Positions 11,206 to 21,805 of a DNA stretch of 64,000 nucleotides are shown piece after piece. The notes below the pieces were generated by a model. It had not been told where the DNA came from and searched no databases. It saw only the letters and a list, made by a program, of their open reading frames with translations. Position 1 is the first letter of the stretch; every line of letters starts with the position of its first letter. Source of the DNA: Prorocentrum cordatum (lineage: Eukaryota > Sar > Dinophyceae > Prorocentrales > Prorocentraceae); the NCBI GenBank assembly GCA_963575745.1, contig CAUYUJ010016696.1:162501-226500 (forward strand), written 5' to 3'. The position numbers and the translations under genes were made by a program.

Positions 11206-11959
11206 TGTTCGGCGCCTGCGGCGGGTTTCTCTTGCATTCGTTCCAGGTGGAGAACCTGCGACCCACCCGCGACCCAAACCGCGTTCAGTGTCAGAGTGAG
11301 GGGGCTGAACGAGTAGTTATTCACTGTCCCTGAGTGCGTGGTTGAAGTGGAATTCCGCGATGCGGATTCTTCTTCTTCTTCTTCTAATTGTTGTTGTTGT
11401 TGAAGAATTTTCGCTTCTGAAGAATAATTATTGTTGATGCCCCCCGTCCGGTGCACATTGTTTTCTTTGATTGAAGTGCCCTTTCCGCGGCTCGCCCCTG
11501 GTTTTTTATCAGGGAAAATCTTGAGGGTCAAACTGTGTCGTCGGCCCCCGGTTTACAACAACAACAACGGCTCCCGCCAGATACTTCCTCGCAATGTATT
11601 CAAGAATCGCGCTCTCGCTTGGGACTTCCTTGCAATTTACCACCGGATCTCGGCTCCCGTTTGATAATTCCATATTATTGAAGAATCGCGCTCTCGCTTT
11701 GGATTTCCTCGCAAGTTACCACCGAATCGCGGCTCCCGCCTGATATTTCCTTGCAATGTATGCAGATGCCGCTCCTCGACACTCAGGAATCGCGCTCCCG
11801 CTACATATTGCTTGGCGGTTCAAGCAGAATGTACGCTTCAACGACCCGCCCGCTCGACCCGCCCGTCTGGGCCTGCCCGCCCGGCCAGCAGTCGCCGCTC
11901 GCTGCCTTTCGCCCGCCTTCGATGCCCCTTGCTGCCCGTGCTGGTTCCGCGGTCGCCTT

Positions 11960-12215
11960 CGCTCGCTGCCCTTCGTGGCCCCGTTGTTGCCCTCAGTGGC
12001 CCCGTCGCTGCCCATTGTGGCCCCGCATTATATGCCCTTCGTGGCCCCCGCTCGCAGTCGCCCGTCGTGGCCCCATACGCATGCCTTTCGTAGCCCCGCT
12101 GTCGCCCTTCGTGGCCCTCTCGCTGCCCTTCGTGGCCCCTTCGCTGCACTCAGTAGCCCCGCTGTTGCCTTTTGTGGCCCCATATACGAATGCCCTTCGT
12201 GGCCCAACCCGCCCC
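11960..12215. repeat. CCCTTCGTGGCCCC minisatellite, short array of copy 2
   Basis: Same unit as 8990-10235 but only about 250 bp, followed by different sequence with AT-rich stretches near 12285-12345. Confidence 0.9.
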
Positions 12216-12997
12216 CCGGCCCCCCCGCTCCGCCCACCCGCCCTTTCCGTCGCGCCCGTCCCGTACGCCGGTAGGCGAGCCCCTAATGCATATTTAAATA
12301 ATCACATATTATGTGCCCCAATTTTCATATATTATTAAATATATTATGCCTTTCGTGGCCCCGCCTGCCAAGCTGTTCGCCGCCCTTCACCGCCCGCTGC
12401 TGTCGCCCTTCGGCTTCGTTCGTGTTCGTTGCCTCGTGGCCCCCTACTCTTGTCCACTCCATCCCAATCCACTCCACACCCCCGCGCACCTCTCGACACG
12501 GTTGCAATTCTCACTATCCTTCCGCCCCGCTCTCCCAACACCCCGCTTCTTTTCAAGGTTCCACGAAATTTGTTTCTGACACCAACTCGCAGCTGTACGT
12601 CCCCCCCGTGGGGGTATCCACGATCTGTTCTTTCAAATGGGTGGTGCGTGGCGCTGTTTATGGCGCGACCCATGGCGAAATTTATTGTTAACCTGTGCTG
12701 TCGTGGCTGGCGTAAGCCATGGCGTCAGCTGAATCGCCACTCACAGCGCAAATCGTTGTCCTCCCTCCTTCTTGCCCCTCCCCTCCCTTCCTCCGATCCC
12801 TTCGTCCTCTTCCTCAATATTCTCCCCCGTTATGAGTTACCCTTTGTTATCAAGGGCTTCACCAACCACGCGTGGCAGGGAATGAATCTGCCCCCCAAGA
12901 GGGGGTACGATCGAAAACGAAGAGGGCGGGTATCCAGGGTTTGGGATATGCATATTGAATGACATGCGAGCAGATAAGAGCGAACAATCTTGAAAGG

Positions 12998-13085
<88 letters not shown>

Positions 13086-13086
13086 G
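12998..13086. repeat. (GTT)n array, copy 2
   Basis: Nearly pure GTT for about 88 bases. Confidence 0.97.
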
Positions 13087-13099
13087 CTGTTGTCGTCGT

Positions 13100-13975
13100 C
13101 CCACCCGCGACCCACCCGCGACCCACCCGCGACCCACACCGCGACCCACCCGCGACCCACCCGCGACCCACCCCGCGACCCACCTGCGACCCACCCCGCG
13201 ACCCACCCGCAACCCGCCCGCGACCCACCCGCGCCCACCCCGCGACCTGCCCGCGACCCACCCCGAGGCACCCCCGGCGACTCACCCGCGATCCACCGGC
13301 GACCCACCCGCGACCCACCGGCGACCCACCCCGCGACCCACCCGCGACCCGCAAGCGACCCACCGCGACCCACCGCGACCCCCGCGACCCACCCGCGACC
13401 AACCCCGCGACCCACTCAAAATTTTCGGCGCCTGCGGCGGGATTCTTTTGCATTCGTTCCAGGTGGAGAACCTGCGACCCACCCGCGACCCAAACCGCGT
13501 TCAGTGTACAAATTAATATTTTCGGCGTGCGACGGGCTGTTTTTGATTTCCGCCCAGTTGGAGGTGCAACGCCCGTGACCCACCCGCGACCCACACTACG
13601 TTCACTGAGCAAACCAAAACTTAGGCGCCTGCGGCGGGTTTCTTTCGGCGACCCACCGGCGACCCACCGGCGACCCACCCCGCGACCCACCCGCGACCCA
13701 CCGCGCGACCCACCCGCGACCCACCGCGAACCACCCGCGACCCACCCGCGACCCACCCGCGACCCACCCGCGACCCACCCCGCGACCCACCCAAAATTTT
13801 CGGCGCCTGCGGCGGGTTTCTTTTGCATTTGTTCCATGTGGAAAACCTGCGATCCACCCGCGACCCACACCGCGTTCAGTGTACAAATCAAAATGTTCGG
13901 CGCTTGCGGCGGGCTGTTCTTGAAGTTTTTCCAGGTGGAGGTGGAGAGCCCGCGACGCACCCGCGACCCAAACTA
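13100..13975. repeat. 11-bp satellite (CGACCCACCCG), blocks 2 and 3 with spacers
   Basis: Two further satellite blocks separated by spacers at about 13425-13560 and 13795-13930. The spacers share GGCGCCTGCGGCGGG, CATT(C/T)GTTCCA and GCGTTCAGTGTACAAAT, making a higher-order repeat of satellite plus spacer. Confidence 0.9.
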
Positions 13976-14024
13976 CGTCCACTGAGCGAGCCAAAACTTC
14001 GGAGGCCGAGGACGATGGCGAGGA

Positions 14025-14290
14025 GGAAAAGGAGGGGGGGACAGAGGGGGACGACGAGAAAGGAGGGAGGAGAAGGGAGAGGAGGAGGAGGAGGAGGAGG
14101 AGGAGGAGGATGAGGAGGATGAGAGAAGGAGACGACGGAAAGGAGAGGGGGGAGGATCGGGATGGGGGAGGAAGAGGAGGAGAAGGAAAAGGATGAGGAG
14201 GAGGAGGAGGAGGATGAGGAGGAGGAGGAGGAGGAGGAAAAGGAGAAAGAAGAGGAAAAGGTGGAGGAGGAGGGGGAGGAGGAGGGCGCC
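14025..14290. repeat. Purine-rich GGA/GAGGAG array
   Basis: Imperfect GGA/GAG/GGAGAAGG run. The flanking 14300-14600 shows no recognised feature. Confidence 0.9.
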
Positions 14291-14609
14291 ATCGACAGGG
14301 AAGGTGAGGGCCACGAGGTCAGCCGGCTCGACGCCCGCGTCGCCCGCGCCCGCCCCCTCACTCTGATCCGCAATTGCGGGGTGCTACGTAAACTGCTTTG
14401 CGGGCGGTCTCCCAATCCGTAATCCATGCAAACTCATCATTCATACAATCCCGCGTCATTCCCAATAGTACAGCAATCGTTGACGCTTCGCTCATCGCAA
14501 CCAGCCCATCCAGAAACGAGGCCCAGGGGAGTTGAGGTGATCAGGGAAGTGAGGGAGCGGGCACTCTTGGGGCAATATTGGAGGACATCGATCAATACAG
14601 AGGGGTGTT

Positions 14610-15045
14610 CAATTAGGTCCCCCCTCGGGAGCCCCCAAAGTCGCCTCTTCGCCCCCTTTTGGGGCCGTTTTGGGGGTCTCTTGGCCCCCTCTTGGGGCCG
14701 TCTTGGGGGTCTCTTGGGGCCCTCTTGGGGCCCTCTTTGGGCCCTCTTGGAGTTTTGCGGCCTCCGGAGGCCATCGAAAGCGAAAAGGCGAAAGAGCGAA
14801 CATCACTGATTTTCTATGAGTGTTTGAAGGATTTGGCCCTCTCGGTGGCCTCCTGGGGGCGCTCCTTGGCCACTCGGAGAGCCGTCTTGGAGCGGTCTTG
14901 GGGCCTCTTGGAGCATCTTGGGGGTCATCTTGAGAAATTCTGGGGTATCTTGAGCCATGTTGGAACTCATCTTGGGCTCCCCGAGGCGCTGCTTGAGCCA
15001 TCTTGGGCCATTTTGGACGCTCCAACCCGTGGGGTGGGACCCCTC
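14610..15045 (-). repeat. Degenerate 12-bp CCAAGAGGCCC repeat (antisense)
   Basis: Runs of CTTGGGGGTCTCTTGGGGCC type, the reverse complement of the repeat at 19.8 and 35.2 kb. The middle (14762-14800) has a non-repeat core with CGAAAGCGAAAAGGCGAAA. Confidence 0.75.
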
Positions 15046-15061
15046 CAAGTCCAGCGGAACG

Positions 15062-15740
15062 GGTAGGGGGAGGGGTCAAGACTCCTTCCCCGCCCGCAAG
15101 CCGTCTCGCTCACTCCCACCCGCCCGTCGTCTTTGGATGGGCAGCTACTGGGGGCGAATCCGCCGCCGCCGCCTCCGCCGCCGCCGGCGCCGCCCGCCGC
15201 CGCCTGTCCGGGTGCCGCCGCGCCGCCCGCCCGCCGCCGCCGGCTGTCCGCCGCCGCCCGCTCCAGGACCCGCGCCGCCGCCGACCGTCGCCGCCGCCGC
15301 CGGCCCCGGCTGCCGAATCGCCGCCGGCCGCCCCATCTAACACCCACAAAAATTATTCGTCAAAGGTGCCAGCCGATGCCATCCGCAAAACGCTGCCGCA
15401 ACCACGCTGCCCCAGCCGCCGCCGCCACCACCACGGCCGCCGCCGCCGCCGCCGCCCCCGCCGCCGCCGCCACCGCCGCCGCCACCGCCGCAGCCGCCGC
15501 AGCCGCTGCCCCCGCTGCAGCCGCCGCAGCCGCCGCAGCCGCCGCCGCCGCCAAGTGTATTCTGTATTTGTTTTGACAGGGATGGTGGGGGGAGGCCGCA
15601 TCGGGTTCACTGCGCATGCTCCGAATTTGGAGGCAGAGTGTGTTTTGTATTGTTTCTTTGAGGGATGGTGGGGGGGTGCCCTTATGGATTCGGGTTGGCT
15701 CCCAGTCGCCAGGGTGATGGGGTGTATATTAATAGGGAAC
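15062..15740 (+). mobile_element. Composite dispersed element, copy 1 (inverted relative to copy near 62-63 kb)
   Basis: Left part has CCCGCCCGCAAGCCGTCT, GCTCACTCCCACCCGCC, CGTCTTTGGATGG and CAGCTACTGGG. A GCC-rich expansion (about 15150-15560) follows. The right part has TTTTGACAGGGATGGTGGGG, GCATGCTCC and TTTGGAGGCAG. The same blocks occur in the same order on the minus strand of 62115-62985, so this is one repeated element of about 0.7-0.9 kb. Its class is not recognised. Confidence 0.7.
15150..15560. repeat. (GCC)n-type trinucleotide array within the composite element
   Basis: Imperfect GCC/CCG triplets, absent from the inverted copy at 62 kb, where GCGCACCTGGCGCA-type repeats occupy the equivalent place. 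Confidence 0.9.
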
Positions 15741-16635
15741 AGTGAGAAACCCTTCCTCGAAGGGGAAGAGCGAGAGAGAGAGGGGTGGAAGCGGCAACGC
15801 GCTAGACCACCTATGCCCGAAAGGGTTGGTGGGACTTCCTGGCTTTGCAAGCCCATCGCAGATGTTTTCCGCGACTGTTTCCACGTTTCCATGCGTTCCT
15901 GTTTTTCGCGTTGCCGTATGCTTTCCACCACCACGTGTGATTGTCAATTTGTTGATTGTTCCACCGAGCTCTCCCGGTGTACCTGGAATCGTACTCCGCT
16001 GCTTTCCACCAGCTCAATTGTGACTTTGTGCGCCGCCTCTGTTTCGCGGCCTGTTCCGTCCCTTTTGCCTGTACCTTAACCGTTACCTGTGGGCTTGGTT
16101 TGATTCCCAGCCCGACCTTTGCCGTCACTTCTACCTTTTCTTCTTGCCCTTGCCTTTCTGTCCCCCTTTTTCTTTGCCTTTGCCTTTGGATTCGCCTCCA
16201 TACCGATCACCGCATGAGAACATTTGCGCAATCGTGGGCGTAACATATATAATAGAAATACATAGCGCCCCCCCCCCGGCCCCGGGTCCCACACGTCCCC
16301 GCCACATTTTGGGAACGCTCCCAGTACCGCTCCCCCGGCCTTTCCAGGGAGCCTCCACAGCGCCCCAGGAGGGCGCAAGACGCCTCCCAGGAGCCCCCAG
16401 AATGCGAAAGGATGGCACAAGACGCTCCCAAGCAGCCCAAGTCAGCCTTCCGACGGCTCTCGAGGCTCCCAGTTGGCCTCCAAGAGACCCCAAGAGAGGT
16501 CCGAAAGGCGTCCCGGGACGGCCCGAACAGGCCCAAATCGTAGATTTCCAATGTTTTTTAAATGTTTTACGGGCGCAGCCCGTAATTTGATTCTCGCGAG
16601 GTAGACACTGACAGACTGAACTGAACCACCAGGCC
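15741..16635. other. No recognised gene
   Basis: Ordinary-complexity DNA. Positions 16330-16540 contain weak CCAAGAG-type repeats. The longest open frames (for example 15003-16079 plus) mix repeat and non-repeat sequence and show no recognisable domain. Confidence 0.4.
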
Positions 16636-16637
16636 GT

Positions 16638-18502
16638 TAGATGGCAGTTTTATTTCCGCGGGTGAGGATATTTCGGGTGGCAGTTTTAAGCCAGCTGGTG
16701 AGCATATTTCGGTGGCAGTTTTAAGCCAGCGGGTGAGAGGATATTTCGGTGGCAGTTTTAAGCGCCAGCGGGTGAGGATGTTTCGGTGGCAGTTTTAAGC
16801 CAGCGGGTGAGGATATCTCGGGTGAGGATATTTCGGTTGCAGTTTTACGCCAGCGGGTGAGGATATTTCGGGTGGCAGGTTTAAGCCAGCGGGTGAGGAT
16901 ATCTCGCGTGGCAGTTTTAAGCCAGCGGGTGAAGATATTTCGGATGAGGATATTTCGGGTGGCTGTTTTAAGCCAGCGGGTGAGGATATTTCGGGTGGCA
17001 GGTTTAAGCCAGCGGGTGAGGATATCTCGGGTGGCAGTTTTAAGCCAGCGGGTGAGGATATCTCGGGTGGCAGTTTTAAGCCAGCGGGTGAGAATATTTG
17101 GGTGGCAGTTTTAAGCCAGCGGGTGAGGATATTTCGGGTGGCAGTTTTAAGCCAGCTGGTGAGCATATTTCGGTGGCAGTTTTAAGCCAGCGGGTGAGGA
17201 TATATCGGTGGCAGTTTTAAGCGCCAGCGGGTGAGGATGTTTCGGTGGCAGTTTTAAGCCAGCGGGTGAGCATATCTCGGGTGAGGATATTTCGGTGGCA
17301 GTTTTAAGCCAGCGGGTGAGCATATCTCGGGTGAGGATATTTCGCGTGGCAGTTTTACGCCAGCGGGTGAGGATATCTCGCGTGGCAGTTTGAAGCCAGC
17401 GGGTGAAGATATTTCGGATGAGGATATTTCGGGTGGCAGTTTTATGCCAGCGGGTGAGGATATCTCGGGTGGCAGGTTTAAGCCAGCGGGTGAGGATATC
17501 TCGGGTGGCAGTTTTAAGCCAGCGGGTGAGGATATCTCGGGTGGCAGTTTTAAGCCAGCGGGTGAGTATATTTCGGTGGAAGTTTTAAGCCAGCGGGTGA
17601 GGATATCTCGGGTGAGGATATTTTGGTGGCAGTTTTAAGCCAACGGGTGAGGATATTTAGGGTGGCAGTTTTAAGCCAGCGGGTGAGGATATTTCGCGTG
17701 GCAGTTTTAAGCCAGCGGGTGAGAGGATATTTCGGGTGGCAGTATTAAGCGCCAGCGGGTTGAGGTTGTTTCGGTGGCATGTTTAAAGCCAGCCGGGTCA
17801 GCATAATCTTCGGTGAGGGATATTTTCGGTGAGCAGTTACTTAACGGCCAGCGGGTGAGGATATTTTGGTGGCAGTTTTAATCCAACGGGTGAGGATATT
17901 TCGGGTGGCAGTTTTAAGCCAGCGGGTGAGGATATTTCGCGTGGCAGTTTTAAGCCAGCGGGTGAGGATATCTCGGGTGGCAGTTTTAAGCCAGCGGGTG
18001 AGGATATTTCGGTGGCAGTTTTAAGCCAGCGGGTGAGGATATTTCGGTGGCAGTTTTAAGCCAGCGGGTGAGGATAACTCGGGTGGCAGTTTTACGGAAA
18101 AGCCAGCGGGTGAGGATCTATTTTCGGTAGGCAGTTTTTAACGAGCGGGTGAGGAAATCTCGTGTGGCAGTTTTCTTGTGCAGTCTGTTTAAAAGCCAGC
18201 GGGTGAGGATATCTCGGGTGGCAGTTTTAAGCCAGCGGGTGAGGATATTTCGGGTGGCAGTTTTAAGCCAACGGGTGAGGATATCTCGGGTGGCAGTTTT
18301 AAGCCAGCGGGTGGGAATATTTGGGTGGCAGTTTTAAGCCAGCGGGTGGGACTATTTGGGTGGCAGTTTTAAGCCAGCGGGTGAGGATATCTCGGGCCTG
18401 GCAGTTTTTTAGCCAGTCGGGTGTAGTAAATCTCTGGTGAGGATATTTGGGTGGCAGTTTTAAGCCAGCGGGTGAGGATATTTCGGGTGGCAGTTTTAAG
18501 CC
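16638..18502 (+). repeat. 36-bp tandem array (about 50 units), each unit bounded by GTGAGG ... TTTTAAG
   Basis: Each unit reads CCAGCGG, then GTGAGGATATTTCGGG (or ATCTC), then TGGCAGTTTTAAG. Being 36 bp, it gives an open KPAGEDISGGSF repeat in one frame. Shortened units (GGTGAGGATATTTCGG followed directly by TGGCAG) and 18-20-bp partial units occur. Patches at 17740-17850, 18090-18190 and 18390-18440 are scrambled by small indels. The last unit ends ...GGCAGTTTTAAG immediately before CCACGATGCACAAGTCC of the helicase exon, so the array may be an intron of that gene. Confidence 0.95.
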
Positions 18503-18877
18503 ACGATGCACAAGTCCCAGGGCATGACAATTCCTTGTGTTGCTGCAAACTTGGGCGACACGGAAATGCATCTGGGCGGTACGTTTACCGTCTTGTCTCG
18601 GGTGCCTGCCTTGACTGGTCTTGCTTTGGAGCGTGGCTTGAATTTCGACCGGTTGGCCAAGATCAACCAGAGCCGGTCTTTGTTGGCACGGAAAGAATAC
18701 GAAGCTGCGAAATGGCCACCGCTCGAAGCCAATGCGCTTCGACATTTTCAGTCGGTCCTTGCAGAGCTGTTGCTGAAACGGGGGTCTCCCGAAGCAGCTG
18801 TGCTGGACACGATCGGCGGCTTGGCCGAAACAGCAGCTGAGCAATTGTCACTGGCTGACTTCACTGCGGAACTGTGA
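18500..18877 (+). pseudogene. C-terminal exon of a PIF1-family DNA helicase (Helitron/PIF1-like)
   Basis: Reads TMHKSQGMTIPCVAANLGD, then GGTFTVLSRVPALTGLALER, then NFDRLAKIN, and ends at TGA 18875-18877. The HKSQGMT motif followed by an LSR(V) block is the C-terminal helicase signature (motif VI region) of PIF1 and Helitron-type helicases. ATP-binding motifs I-V are not found upstream within the window, where the 36-bp array begins. The in-frame codon just before CC ACG ATG is TAA, so the coding sequence must enter by splicing at TTTTAAG, or this is an orphan fragment. About 50 residues follow the LSR block with no recognised domain. It could be a live last exon of a gene whose 5' part lies before the array, but I found no such part. 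Confidence 0.7.
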
Positions 18878-19027
18878 GCACTTTCGAGGGTGGAAACGCT
18901 GCGCAATCATCGTGGCGGCGACGGCCGGTGCCATTTCTACCATAATTTCTACCGGGAGAGTGCGGAAGGGCTCTCGCACGGGGGCGGCTTGTGCAGTTTG
19001 AGCAGAGATGGCACCCACGACGAAGAG

Positions 19028-19068
19028 GAGGGGGCAGGAGCAGGAGGAGGAGGAGGAGGAGGAGGAGC

Positions 19069-19118
<50 letters not shown>

Positions 19119-19160
19119 CATGATGATCATGATGATCATGGTGCTGCTGCTGAGGAGGAC

Positions 19161-19195
<35 letters not shown>

Positions 19196-19625
19196 GGATG
19201 AGGATGAGGATGAGGATGAGGATGAGGATGATGATGATGACGATGAGGATTATGACGGCGGGGATGAGGCGATGGAAGGAGGACGAGGGAGGAGGAGGGG
19301 TGGAAGGAGGGCACGGAGATCGTGGAAAGGGTGCTCGCAAGGAGAGAGGCAAGGGGAAGAGGAAGGCGCTGGACGAGGAGGCCGACGAGGAGGAAGGAGG
19401 CGGAGGACAAGGCAAGAGGCGGCGGGAGGAGGATTTCATTGAAAATGGACGACGGGGGGGGGGAGATCAGCTCGAGGGCGGAGGACGCGGACGGGATGAG
19501 GAGGCGGCAGAAGGGAGGAGGAGGTGGAAGTGGAGGAGTCGTAGGAGGAGGAGGAGGAGGTGGAAGAGGAGGAGGAGGAGGAAGAGGAGGGAGGAACCGA
19601 GAAGAGCTCTGTGCTCGGCGCGGGC
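19028..19625. repeat. GAG and GAT trinucleotide arrays
   Basis: GGA repeats pass into (GAT)n with GATCAT variants (19073-19260), then GGA-rich DNA to about 19600. It begins about 150 bp after the helicase stop. No gene is supported. Confidence 0.9.
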
Positions 19626-19755
19626 ATCCAGCCGCCACGCGATGCATCATCTGCATGGTCGGCCCAGCCGACGGCTACGCCTCCAGCGAGGTGCTGCGCC
19701 CGTATATATGCTCGCCCCTTGGCGTGGGGCTGGCGGGGGGCCAAGGGGCGAGCTG

Positions 19756-20130
19756 TCCGGTGATTTGTTTTTTCGATGTTTTTTGTGTTCTGGCTTTTTC
19801 GGCTTCCGGACGCTCCAAGACGGCCCAAGAGGCCCCCAAGACCGCTCCAAGACGGCCCACGAGGCTCCCAAGACGGCCCCGGAACGGCCCAGGAGGGCCC
19901 CCACATACCTGCGCGCCCAGTGCGCCAGACGGTAGGGGGAAACCCAAGACGGGCCCCAAGAGGGGCTAAGAGGGAACCAGAACTGAAAATCGAGCCCTCC
20001 GCCAAAGGCCCCAGGAGGCCCCAAAAAGCCCAAGAGCCCCCAAGAGGCCCCCAAGTAACAGCCCCAAGAGGCGCCCAGAGGCCCAAAGAGGCCCCAAGAG
20101 GCCGCCAAACGGCCCCCAAAACTCGCTAGC
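19756..20130 (+). repeat. Degenerate 12-bp CCAAGACGGCCC repeat with a constant left end
   Basis: Left core TGTTCTGGCTTTTTCGGCTT, then CCGGACGCTCCAAGACGG, then tandem variants of CAAGACGGCCC/CAAGAGGCCCC. The same left core occurs at 26.08-26.12 kb in inverse orientation and, more diverged, at 35.2 kb. Confidence 0.8.
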
Positions 20131-20329
20131 CACACGGTGCGACAATTGCCCGCGGCATGAGCGAAGCGATAATTATCCCGGCAAAGCAACCTAACAGCGA
20201 TGTGTAGAAGCATATCTGAAAGCATTCCCCTTAGATTCAGATGAAAATCCAGTTGTAGAATTCTGCTGATCTCGCAGTCGTAGTCGCATTCGCGATGACA
20301 GTCGCAGCGGCAACGGCAGTCGCAGTCAC
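20131..20329. other. No recognised feature
   Basis: Short stretch of ordinary complexity between two arrays. Confidence 0.4.
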
Positions 20330-21190
20330 AGCCTCAGCCTCAGCCTGCCTCCTCCTCTCCTCCTCTTTCTCCTGCTCCTCCTCCTCCTCCTCCTCCTCCT
20401 CCTCCTCTTCCTCCTGCTCGTCCTCGTTCTCTCGTCCTCCTCGTCTTGCTCGTCCTCCTCCTCCTGGTGCTCTCTCCTCCTCCTCCTCCTCCTCCTCCTC
20501 CTCCTCCTCCTCCTCCTCCTGGTGGTCCTCGTTCTCCTCCTCCTGGTGCTCTCCCCCCCCCTCCTCCTCCTCGTCCTCCTCCTCCTCCTCCTCCTCGTCC
20601 TCCTCCTCCTCTTCCTCCTCCTGCTCCTCCTCCTCCTCCTCCTCCTCCGGGTAGTCGCTCCCCCTCCCCTCCTCCTCCTCCTTTGTCCTCCTCTCTGGTC
20701 CGTCCTGGTTCTCGTCCTCCCCTTCTTTGCTTCGTCCTCCTCCTGGTGTTTCTCTTCCTCCTCCTCCTCCTCTCCTCCTCCTCCTCCTCCTCCTCCTCCT
20801 CCTGTGGTCTCGTTCTCCTCCTCCTGGTACCCTCCCCGCCCCCTCCTCCTCCTCCTCCTCCATCGTCCTCGTCATCGTCCTCCTCATCCTCCGACTCCTC
20901 CGCCTCCTCCTCCCTCTCCTCCTCCTCCTCCTCCTCCTCCTCCTCCTCCTCCTCCTCCTCCTCCTCCTCCTCCTCCTCCTCCTGGTACTCCTCCCCCTCC
21001 CCTCCTCCTCCTCTTCCTCCTCTTCCTGGTCGTCCTCCTCCTCCTGGTCGTCCTCCTCCTCCTGCTCGTCCTCCTCCTCCTCCTGCTCGTCCTTCTTCTC
21101 CTGCTCCTCCTGCTCCTCGTCCTGCTCCTGCTCGTCCTCGTCCTCCTGGTCTTGCTCGTCCTCCTCCTCGTCGTGCTCTTGCCCCTGCTG
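20330..21190. repeat. (TCC)n polypyrimidine array
   Basis: About 860 bp of CTC/TCC triplets with GTCCTC and TGGTGCTC interruptions. It yields very long Ser/Pro/Leu or Glu/Gly/Arg frames that are artefacts. Confidence 0.97.
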
Positions 21191-21194
21191 AAAA

Positions 21195-21690
21195 TGTGGC
21201 CCAGGAATGGAGTTCTGGGAAGTCGAAGAGCACGAAGTTGCCTACAGTTGGCTACGGGCATTCAAAATGTGGCCCGGGAATGGAGTTCTGGGAACTCGAA
21301 GAGCACGAAGTGGCCTACAGTTGGCTCCGGGCATTCAAAATGTGGCCCGGGAATGGAGTTCTGGGAACTCGAAGAGCACGAAGTGGCCTACAGTTGGCTC
21401 CGGGCATTCAAAATGTGGCCCGGGAATGGAGTTCTGGGAACTCGAAGAGCACGAAGTGGCCTACAGTTGGCTCCGGGCATCCAAAATGTGGCCCGGGAAT
21501 GGAGTTCTGGGAAGTCGAAGAGCACGAAGTGTGACTGTTGCATCCGGTTATTCAAAATGTGGCCCGGGAATGGCGTTCTGGGAACTCGAAGAGCACGAAG
21601 TGTGTGACTGTTGCATCCGGCCCTCCAGAATGTGGCCTGGGAATGGAGTTCTGGGAAGTCGAAGAGCACGAAGTGTGTGACTGTTGGTGA
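21195..21690. repeat. 73-bp tandem repeat, about 7 units
   Basis: ATGGAGTTCTGGGA starts recur at 21207, 21280 and 21353, a 73-bp period. Units contain CTCGAAGAGCACGAAGT, GGCCTACAGTTGGCTCCGGG and CATTCAAAATGTGGCCCGGG. The last units replace GGCCTACAGTTGG with GTGTGACTGTTGCATCC. Because 73 is not a multiple of three, the open frame through it is not a protein. Confidence 0.95.
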
Positions 21691-21805
21691 AAAACGAGGT
21701 GGGCACAACCCGCCCGGCAACTCCCAACACCTGCCCGGACCCCCCTGTGGAGTGATCTGTGAGCTCTTTTTAGACCACTAGAAACCTATCAGTCTTCGCT
21801 GTTAG

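Larger units (their letters stand above)
8316..11293. repeat. Tandem segmental duplication, copy 1
   Basis: Starts at GTGAGGGGGCTGAAC, followed by CACTGTCCCTG, TGGAATTCCGCGATGCGGAT, GTCCGGTGCACA and ATCAGGGAAA. It then runs through a CCCTTCGTGGCCCC minisatellite, a unique block (CTCTCGACACGGTTGCA to TGGCGCGACCCATGGCGAAA), a (GTT)n array and an 11-bp GCGACCCACCC satellite. The same landmarks recur in the same order in copy 2. A third partial copy of the CGGCTCCCGCCTGATACTTCC block is near 9710-9870. Confidence 0.85.
11294..13520. repeat. Tandem segmental duplication, copy 2
   Basis: Repeats copy 1 from GTGAGGGGGCTGAAC onward. The offset between copies is about 2.98 kb at the left landmark and about 2.25 kb at CTCTCGACACGGTTGCA, so the difference is array length, chiefly the CCCTTCGTGGCCCC minisatellite (about 1.25 kb against about 0.25 kb). 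Confidence 0.85.

Noticed and set aside
14980-15010. Second spliced-leader-like sequence (GAGCCATCTTGGGCCATTTT)
   Set aside because: It is a chance product of the CTTGGGCC-type 12-bp repeat and lacks CCGTAG and GGCTCAAG.
16638-18505. KPAGEDISGGSF repeat protein
   Set aside because: The 36-bp unit is open in one frame, but units of other lengths and stops break it frequently, and the splice-like unit ends explain the sequence better.
16638-18505. CRISPR array
   Set aside because: Regular repeats, but there are no unique spacers and the host is eukaryotic.
20237-21607. Very long open frames (200-360 codons) of Ser/Pro/Leu or Glu/Gly/Arg
   Set aside because: They translate the (TCC)n array and the 73-bp repeat in all frames; no non-repetitive protein sequence is present.
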